This document shows positions 8,013 to 12,985 of a DNA stretch of 15,233 nucleotides, one piece after another (position 1 is the stretch's first letter; each line of letters opens with the position of its first letter). The notes under the pieces were generated by a model. It ran no database searches and was not told the origin of the DNA. It saw only the letters and a list, made by a program, of their open reading frames with translations. A program made the translations under genes and the position numbers. This stretch comes from an uncultured Actinoplanes sp. (GTDB taxonomy: Bacteria; Actinomycetota; Actinomycetes; Mycobacteriales; Micromonosporaceae). Where the stretch lies: positions 1 to 15,233 of the forward strand of contig CAKUMG010000043.1 of assembly GCA_934667465.1 (NCBI GenBank), given 5' to 3'.

Positions 8013-8397
8013 ATTCCCAGGTACGGGCCTCCGCGTCGAACAGGGCCGGGTCGCTGTGCACCGGCACCACGCAGAGGACATGACCGCCCGGGGCGCGCAG
8101 GATGCGGCAGCCCAGCCATCGGTTGATCTCGGTGGCGCCGAGCGCGAGCAGCCGGGCCGTCTCCGCGTCGACGTCGTCGGTCTCGAGGTCCACGTGGTAG
8201 CGCGGCCCCTCCCCGCCGCCGATGCGCTGCACGTCCACCGTCAGGCCGGGCACGGCGCCGGGCAGCGTGATGAACTGCGGCTCCTCCCGCTCCGGGACGG
8301 CGGTCACGCCGAAGACCCCGGACCAGAAGGCGGCTGCCTCGTCCGCGTCGGCATCCGGGGTGTCGATGAAGATTCCGTACAGTCGGCTCCGATGCAT
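8011..8397 (-). CDS. VOC/glyoxalase-fold protein
   Basis: Small protein of the vicinal oxygen chelate (glyoxalase/bleomycin-resistance/dioxygenase) superfamily, 128 aa. Two beta-alpha-beta-beta-beta repeats are recognisable: residues about 6-56 (with AAAFWSGVFG, the typical FW..vFG helix) and 66-113 (YHVDLETDDVDAE, then APGGHVLCVVP). H68 and E72 could be metal ligands; the substrate cannot be told, and many such proteins are uncharacterised. The ATG at 8397 has no Shine-Dalgarno but has a TACGAT box 6 nt upstream, so a leaderless message is likely. It is the first gene of an apparent two-gene unit with the phytochrome (9-bp gap). Whether this has a role in chromophore or light signalling is unknown. 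Confidence 0.85.
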   Translation of the reverse strand: MHRSRLYGIFIDTPDADADEAAAFWSGVFGVTAVPEREEPQFITLPGAVPGLTVDVQRIGGGEGPRYHVDLETDDVDAETARLLALGATEINRWLGCRILRAPGGHVLCVVPVHSDPALFDAEARTWE

Positions 8398-8403
8398 GCG
8401 CCG

Positions 8404-8409
8404 ATCGTA
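8404..8409 (-). promoter_or_regulatory. -10 box for VOC-bphP unit
   Basis: TACGAT on the minus strand (TANNNT) ends 6 nt before the ATG at 8397, the arrangement of a leaderless actinobacterial promoter. No recognisable -35 lies at 17-18 nt. It also overlaps the region just upstream of the divergent phosphatase gene. Confidence 0.45.
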
Positions 8410-8418
8410 GGGGGCAGG
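8410..8418 (+). promoter_or_regulatory. Ribosome binding site for IMPase-like gene
   Basis: GGGGGCAGG lies directly before two in-frame ATGs at 8419 and 8428. The GGGGG part is 4 nt from the first ATG, and the AGG part is 9 nt from the second. The purine run fits the 8428 start slightly better, so the true start may be three codons shorter. Confidence 0.45.
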
Positions 8419-9213
8419 ATGGTCGTCATGCCTTCCGCGAGCGATCTCGATGTTGCCCTGGCCGCGGCGCGAGCGGGCGGTGACGTCGCGCTGCGCCACT
8501 ACGCGACCCTCGCCGACCTGCCGCGCGAGCTGAAGGCCGACGGCAGCGTGGTCACCGCCGCCGACCGCGAGTCCGAGGAGGCGATCCGCGCGGTCCTGGC
8601 CCGCGAACGCCCGGGCGACGCGATCCTGGGCGAGGAGGGCGGCGCGACCGGCGCGGGCAGCCGCCGCTGGATCCTCGACCCGATCGACGGCACCGCGAGC
8701 TTCGTCTCCGGCGACGACCGCTGGCTCGTGCTGGTCGCCATCGAGGACGGCGGCGAGATGGTCGCGGGCGTCGCCGCGATCCCCGCGATGGACCAGGTCT
8801 GGTGGGCGACGCGCGGCGGCGGGGCCTACTGCGCAAGACTCGACGGTACGCAGCAGCGCCGCGTCACGGTCGGCGCGGACCGCCCCGCCGCGCTTGCGGG
8901 CAGCACCGTGGGCGTGATCCCGGCACTCCCGAACTATCTGGAGTCCGACCGGCTCGCCGCCGCGCCGCTGGTGGCCCGCGCCACCGAGACCGCCTGGGAG
9001 CTGCACGCGGGCCTGCTCGTGGCCGACGGGCGGCTCGACCTGGCGGTGCAGACGCGGGGGCAGCTGTGGGACTTCGCGGCCACCTCGCTGATCGTCACCG
9101 AGGCCGGGGGAGTCTACGGCGGGAGCGACGGCATCCGCGGGCCGCGGCCGGGGGCGTCGCTGTTCGCCCGCGACGAGACGCTGTGGAAGGCCGCCCACGA
9201 CGTCCTGTTCTAA
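8419..9213 (+). CDS. Inositol monophosphatase family, HisN-like phosphatase
   Basis: Mg-dependent sugar or histidinol phosphate phosphatase of the IMPase fold, 264 aa (261 from the second ATG at 8428), cytosolic. Signature residues: GEEGG with E72/E73, WILDPIDGTASF (D87, D90) and WDFAATSLIVTEAGG (D218). The length and the RPGDAILGEE and QVWWATRGGGA blocks resemble actinobacterial HisN/ImpA-type enzymes, so histidinol-phosphatase is a reasonable guess, but no other his gene is here to support it; inositol-1-phosphatase or PAP phosphatase remain possible. Divergent from the VOC gene with 21 bp between starts. Its stop TAA (9211-9213) overlaps by 4 bp the stop of the convergent membrane-protein gene. 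Confidence 0.9.
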   Translation: MVVMPSASDLDVALAAARAGGDVALRHYATLADLPRELKADGSVVTAADRESEEAIRAVLARERPGDAILGEEGGATGAGSRRWILDPIDGTASFVSGDDRWLVLVAIEDGGEMVAGVAAIPAMDQVWWATRGGGAYCARLDGTQQRRVTVGADRPAALAGSTVGVIPALPNYLESDRLAAAPLVARATETAWELHAGLLVADGRLDLAVQTRGQLWDFAATSLIVTEAGGVYGGSDGIRGPRPGASLFARDETLWKAAHDVLF

Positions 9214-9662
9214 GGAGCCGTGGGGCTCTGCAGGGTGATCACCAGGGCGATCGTCGCGCCGACCGACAGGACGGTGCCGATGATGCCCATGACCCGCCCG
9301 ATCAGCGCCGGCGCGACGCCGTGCGCGCCGTTGGTCCGGAAGCTGAACACCACGGCCACGATCCCGAACACGATCCCGATCAGGCAGACCGACGTCGGCA
9401 CGGACAGGAGCCCGCACACCAGGGCCACCCGGCCGGCGTTCTTGCTGGGCGGCGTCGGCCGGGCGGCGTTGCGCGGGTCCCACTGCAGCCGGGGCGGCAG
9501 ATCCTGCACCTGCTCGAGCAGGTCCGACGCGTAGGTGGCGGTGCTGACCGCCGCGATCCGGGAGTCGTAGGAGGGCTCGGTGAGCTCACCCTCGGTGAGC
9601 GCCTGGTTGAGCAGGCCGATCACCTGGGTGCGGTGCACGGTGCCGATCCGCTCGTCCCTCAT
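9210..9662 (-). CDS. DUF1707-type membrane protein with two TM helices
   Basis: Small inner-membrane protein of unknown function, 150 aa. Residues 1-57 resemble the DUF1707 (SHOCT-like) module common in actinobacteria: R12..VIGLLNQALTEGELTEPSYDSRI, ending in LLEQVQDLPP. A Pro/Lys linker (about 58-77) leads to two hydrophobic segments (about 78-106 and 120-144), like DUF4190. Both termini are predicted cytoplasmic. The ATG at 9662 has a TACGGT box 9 nt upstream on the same strand and no Shine-Dalgarno, suggesting a near-leaderless transcript. It overlaps the convergent phosphatase gene by 4 bp. Internal CTCACCGAG repeats simply encode two Leu-Thr-Glu stretches. No functional prediction beyond membrane anchoring. 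Confidence 0.85.
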   Translation of the reverse strand: MRDERIGTVHRTQVIGLLNQALTEGELTEPSYDSRIAAVSTATYASDLLEQVQDLPPRLQWDPRNAARPTPPSKNAGRVALVCGLLSVPTSVCLIGIVFGIVAVVFSFRTNGAHGVAPALIGRVMGIIGTVLSVGATIALVITLQSPTAP

Positions 9663-9671
9663 GACGCGCCG

Positions 9672-9677
9672 ACCGTA
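9672..9677 (-). promoter_or_regulatory. -10 box for DUF1707 gene
   Basis: TACGGT (TANNNT) on the minus strand, 9 nt before the ATG at 9662; no clear -35. This gives the membrane-protein gene its own promoter downstream of the terminator of the kinase operon. Confidence 0.4.
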
Positions 9678-9817
9678 ACCCGCCGCCCGCCCGCACCGCG
9701 CCGGAACCGTGGATCATCACCCCGCCGGTGCCGGGAGGAGGCCTCCGATCGGCCCGCGGCCTTTCCACCTGTTCGAGAATGATTCGCGTCAAGGTGACAA
9801 CATGAGAGCTCGACTGC

Positions 9818-9850
9818 CGGGAATGCGGCGGGTTGCGCGCCGCATTCCCG
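9818..9850 (-). terminator. Hairpin terminator of the pknG-FHA operon
   Basis: Perfect 13-bp inverted repeat: CGGGAATGCGGCG (9818-9830), a 7-nt loop (9831-9837), and its exact complement (9838-9850). It lies 8 bp beyond the FHA gene stop. No U-run follows on the minus strand; actinobacterial terminators often lack one. The symmetry means it could also stop transcription from the other side. Confidence 0.75.
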
Positions 9851-9858
9851 TGAACGGC

Positions 9859-10743
9859 TCAGGACTGGGCCGGAGCGTGCAGGGTGATGGTGGTCCAGGC
9901 GCCGACGTGGATGCGGTCGCCGGCTTTGAGGGCCCGGCTGTGGCCCGCGGTCACCGGTTTCTGCTCGTCGTTGAGATAGGTGCCGTTGGTGGAGCCCAGG
10001 TCGGAGAGGAGCCAGACCCCGTCGATGCTCAGGGTCAGCAGGGCCTGGTTGTGGGAGACGCCCGGGTCGTCGTCGCGAAGGTCGATGTCGGGGTCGGTGC
10101 CCTGGGTGACGCTGCGGCGGCCGATGCGGACCTGCGGCGGGGGAAGGTCGAGGGTACGGGTGGTGGTGTGGTCCGGGAAGTCGACGCCCTCGATGCCGTT
10201 GGCCTCGAAGTAGGCGCGGTCCGCGGCGATCGTCGCCGTCCACGGGGCCGCGGCGGTGGCGGGCGCGGCGACCGGGGTCAGGGCGGGGACCTTGCCGGTG
10301 TGGTGGTCGTAGCCGCAGTCCTCGCAGAAGCGGCCCGTGCCGGCCCGCGGCATGCCGCAGTTCGGGCACGGCGCGCCGCCGTTCGGGCTCCCCGAGGTGC
10401 CCGCGAGGACGCTCGCCGCGCCGCCGTCCGCGGGACCTCCGGCCGGCCCGGTCGCGGATCCGGGGCGAGCTCCGCCTGCCACCCCGTTGCCGACGCCGGC
10501 TGCCACGTTGCCGACGCCGCCCGCGGGACCGTAGCCGCCACCCGCCGGGCCACTGGCATCTGCCGGGCCACCTCCGTTGCCGGTGCCGTGAGCCGTCCCG
10601 CCTGCATGCCCTCCGTGTGCCGATCCGCCGGACGGGGCGACGCGCGACGGCAGCGGGGTCGCGGCACCGATCTTGGCGCCGCACGTGTCGCAGAAGTCGT
10701 CGGTCTCGGAGGCGTGGCCCTTCGGGCAGGCGTAGGTGGTCAC
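9859..10743 (-). CDS. Zinc-ribbon FHA-domain protein
   Basis: Phosphothreonine reader, 294 aa, last gene of the operon and a likely substrate or docking partner of the PknG-like kinase, as GarA is in mycobacteria. Zinc ribbon 1 has C6, H10, C18, C21. Residues 38-123 form a Gly/Ala/Pro-rich linker. Zinc ribbon 2 has C126, C129, C140, C143. The FHA domain (about 205-290) shows GR (208-209), VSHNQA (S230, H231) and DLGSTNGTYLN (248-258), the phosphopeptide-binding residues. The ETT phosphorylation motif of GarA is absent, but several Thr (169, 171, 193-195) precede the FHA domain. GTG start overlaps the vWA gene stop (GTGA) and the ribosome site is weak (GGTGGGA), so translation probably depends on coupling. 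Domain call sure, partner inferred. Confidence 0.92.
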   Translation of the reverse strand: MTTYACPKGHASETDDFCDTCGAKIGAATPLPSRVAPSGGSAHGGHAGGTAHGTGNGGGPADASGPAGGGYGPAGGVGNVAAGVGNGVAGGARPGSATGPAGGPADGGAASVLAGTSGSPNGGAPCPNCGMPRAGTGRFCEDCGYDHHTGKVPALTPVAAPATAAAPWTATIAADRAYFEANGIEGVDFPDHTTTRTLDLPPPQVRIGRRSVTQGTDPDIDLRDDDPGVSHNQALLTLSIDGVWLLSDLGSTNGTYLNDEQKPVTAGHSRALKAGDRIHVGAWTTITLHAPAQS

Positions 10744-12005
10744 TGGGTCCGTCCCACCCGGACGGTCTTCGTGGAGCGGGTGTCCAGCGCCATCTCGTCC
10801 GCGGCCTCGATCTTGCGGCGCAGCCGGACCGTGCCCGTCGCGGCGTCGTCGATCTCGACCACCGTGGCCAGCAGCTGCTCCGTGGCCGTGTTGCCGCTCT
10901 CGTGGGCCAGCTGCGCGGCGCGGCCGAACTTGATCGTGGCCGTGTGGTCGTCGCCGTGCTTGCGGGCCTCGATGCCGGCCTGGATCGCGTCGGCGAGCTC
11001 GGCCTGGCCGGTGTAGTGGGCGACCTGGCGGTTGATCCGGGTGGACAGCGCCACGTCGTCGGTCCACACCGCCCGGACCAGGGCCTGGGCGTGCACCTCG
11101 TCGCCCTCGACGACGGACACGCGGGCCGCGAGCATCTCGTCGCCGGACGCGCCCTCCGGGATCTGGACGCAGAGGTGGTAGTCGCGGCTCTCCGCACCCC
11201 ACGCGCCGATCGGGTAGCGGCCGGCGCGCGGCCCGTCCTCGACCCGCTTGCCGGTGAGATCGGTGACCTGCGGCTCGACCTGCTTGACGAACTTGATCGC
11301 GGTGTTGACCGGCGTCCAGACCTTGAGCTGCACGTCGCCGCTGGTCTTGCCCATCGCGGTGGTCATCATCTGTTCGAACGCGACGGTCAGGTCGGCCGGG
11401 CGGGCCACGATGTCGACAGTGCCGAGCATCGCGTTGGCGATCTTGCGCAGCTCGGAGACGGTCCAGTTCGTGCCGACGCCGCGGCAGTCGCAGGTGAACG
11501 TGCCGCCGATCTCCTTGAGGACGCTCTCCAGGTAGCCGCCGTACTCGCCGTTCTCGCCGTCGGTCAGCAGGATCGCGTGCGCGATGTCGCCGGGGCGCAG
11601 CCCGAACAGCCGGTGCGCCAGCTTGAGCCAGGCGCCCATGGCCGTGCCGCCGTTGGCCTGGAGCCGGTCGATCGCGCGGACCGCCTCGGCCCGGGTCTGC
11701 GGGGACGCGACGGCGAGCTCGCCGGGGGCGGGGAAGAGCTGCTGCGCGGTGCTGACGCCGGCGATGATCGCGAAGTGCACGCCGTCCTCGATGCAGTCGA
11801 CGGCCGCCTTCGCCGCCTGCCGGGCCGCGGGCATGCGCCCCTCCGCCTGCATCGACCCCGAGCAGTCCACGATGATGATCTCCGTGGCGCCGCTGGTCCG
11901 CCGCCCGCCCGCGGCACCCGTGGACGTGACGGTGACGATCGCGTTGACCTCGGTGGCGCCCAGCGCGAGGAACTCGTTCTGGAACGCCTCGGCGGTGTAG
12001 GTCAC
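10740..12005 (-). CDS. vWA-domain (MIDAS) protein
   Basis: Von Willebrand factor A protein, 421 aa, cytosolic (no signal peptide or TM). The MIDAS metal site is complete: DCSGS (47-51), T121 in GGTAMG and D149 in LLTDGE. After the vWA domain (about 40-225) comes a beta-rich region (230-345) and a helical C-terminus (350-421) ending in Arg/Lys-rich strands. In kinase/PP2C/vWA triads (TerY-P type) this component is thought to be a scaffold. The frame extends to 12353, but the GTG at 12005 is chosen: it has GGAGG 7 nt upstream, overlaps the phosphatase stop as GTGA, and starts the sensible sequence. Unlike its three operon partners it lacks CxxC zinc ribbons (only an isolated CDC). Confidence 0.92.
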   Translation of the reverse strand: MTYTAEAFQNEFLALGATEVNAIVTVTSTGAAGGRRTSGATEIIIVDCSGSMQAEGRMPAARQAAKAAVDCIEDGVHFAIIAGVSTAQQLFPAPGELAVASPQTRAEAVRAIDRLQANGGTAMGAWLKLAHRLFGLRPGDIAHAILLTDGENGEYGGYLESVLKEIGGTFTCDCRGVGTNWTVSELRKIANAMLGTVDIVARPADLTVAFEQMMTTAMGKTSGDVQLKVWTPVNTAIKFVKQVEPQVTDLTGKRVEDGPRAGRYPIGAWGAESRDYHLCVQIPEGASGDEMLAARVSVVEGDEVHAQALVRAVWTDDVALSTRINRQVAHYTGQAELADAIQAGIEARKHGDDHTATIKFGRAAQLAHESGNTATEQLLATVVEIDDAATGTVRLRRKIEAADEMALDTRSTKTVRVGRTQ

Positions 12006-12985
12006 GGGGCATCCTCCATGGGGGTCGGGGCCGGGATCAGGGCGACGGTGATGTTGTCGGAGCCGCCGGCGTCGACGGCGAAGGAGACGAGCGCCCGGGC
12101 GGCTGCCAGGGGAGAAGAATTGCCCCGTACGGCGATCCGCACCACATCGGCGAAGGATGCCGTCTCGGGCAGATAGTTCCACAGGCCGTCGGTGCACAGC
12201 ACCACCACACCGGGCCCGTCCGGGACGAGCGTGCCGGTGTGCGGGCGGACGACGCCGGCGTCCGCGCCCAGCCACGCGGTGATGGCGTGCGCGTCGGGGG
12301 CGGCCCAGGCGACCTGCGGATCCGTCCCGAGCTCGATCGCGTGCCGGGCCCACGAGTCGTCCTCGGTCAGCTGGCGCGCATCACCCTCGTCCGGGACCCA
12401 GTAGGCGCGGCTGTCGCCCACCCACGCGTACCCGATCGTGTCACCGCGCCGGCAGGCGGTCACGATCGTGCAGGCCGGGTTGGACAGCGCCCGGCGCGGA
12501 TCGCCCGAGTCCGCCAGCGCGGCGACGGCGTCCGCGGCGGCGATCACCGCGGCGGACACGTGCGCGGCGGGGTCGTCGGCCGGCCCGGCGAGCACCTTGC
12601 CGGCGGTCTCGGCGGCCGCCTGCGACGCGATGTCGGGGTCGAACGAGGCGGACACGCCGTCGCAGACCACCACGTCCACGTCGGAGCCGCGCACGGCCAG
12701 CCACATGGCGTCCTCGTTGCGCCGGTGCCGCAGCCCCCGGTCGCTGACCGCCGCGGCCACGGCGAGCCCGTCCGCTTCGACGTGGTCGCGGGGGCGCCCG
12801 GCGAGCATGCCGCAGTTGCCGCAGTACCCGTCGTCGCCGACGGTGCCGGTCGCACCGCACGCCGCGCAGTCCGTACCCGTCGCCTTGTCCGCACCTGTCG
12901 CCAGGGTCCGGCCGCAGCTCTCGCAGAAAGCCGCACCCGCCCCGCGCTCGTCGGCACAGGATGCGCAGTCAGTAAGCGTGCTCAT
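12002..12985 (-). CDS. Zinc-ribbon PP2C Ser/Thr phosphatase
   Basis: PPM-family protein phosphatase, 327 aa, the expected eraser for the co-encoded kinase. Two N-terminal zinc ribbons: C7/C10 with C21/C24, and C40/C43 with C55/C58. The catalytic domain (about 75-318) shows SDRGLRHRRNED (81-92), VVCDGVSAS (D109, G110), GDSRAY (190-195), TDGLW (265-269) and GGSDNIT (D310, N311), so the metal-binding aspartates are all present. VCDG replaces the commoner VADGMGG. Soluble; no TM helix, unlike mycobacterial PstP. ATG start overlaps the kinase stop (ATGA), with GAGG 8 nt upstream. Stop overlaps the vWA start (GTGA). Confidence 0.94.
   Translation of the reverse strand: MSTLTDCASCADERGAGAAFCESCGRTLATGADKATGTDCAACGATGTVGDDGYCGNCGMLAGRPRDHVEADGLAVAAAVSDRGLRHRRNEDAMWLAVRGSDVDVVVCDGVSASFDPDIASQAAAETAGKVLAGPADDPAAHVSAAVIAAADAVAALADSGDPRRALSNPACTIVTACRRGDTIGYAWVGDSRAYWVPDEGDARQLTEDDSWARHAIELGTDPQVAWAAPDAHAITAWLGADAGVVRPHTGTLVPDGPGVVVLCTDGLWNYLPETASFADVVRIAVRGNSSPLAAARALVSFAVDAGGSDNITVALIPAPTPMEDAP
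12013..12017 (-). promoter_or_regulatory. Shine-Dalgarno for vWA gene
   Basis: GGAGG on the minus strand, 7 nt before the GTG at 12005, within the last codons of the phosphatase gene. It fixes the vWA start at the GTGA overlap rather than at upstream in-frame codons. Confidence 0.7.

Larger units (their letters stand above)
9663..9858. other. Intergenic spacer with palindrome and hairpin
   Basis: About 196 bp between the DUF1707 start and the FHA gene stop. It holds the DUF1707 promoter, a less GC-rich patch (about 9761-9810) with a Fur/Zur-box-like palindrome centred at 9781, and the operon hairpin at 9818-9850. AAGG at 9791-9794 precedes an ATG at 9802, but the frame it opens is antisense to the FHA gene and does not look like a protein. 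Confidence 0.6.

Noticed and set aside
5524..8418. Upstream two-thirds of a very long plus-strand frame ending at 9213
   Set aside because: Only the part from 8419 encodes a recognisable protein; the rest is antisense to the phytochrome and VOC genes and low-complexity.
9579..9590. GGTGAGCTCACC perfect palindrome
   Set aside because: Lies inside the DUF1707 coding region and arises from repeated Leu-Thr-Glu codons; no reason to call it an operator.
9779..9805. Eight-codon micro-ORF beginning at 9779
   Set aside because: No Shine-Dalgarno, no leader-peptide feature and no downstream gene on that strand.
9709..11016. Plus-strand frame with AAGG before the ATG at 9802
   Set aside because: The Shine-Dalgarno-like AAGG is suggestive, but the frame passes through the operon terminator hairpin and then mirrors the FHA and vWA genes without any protein family signal.
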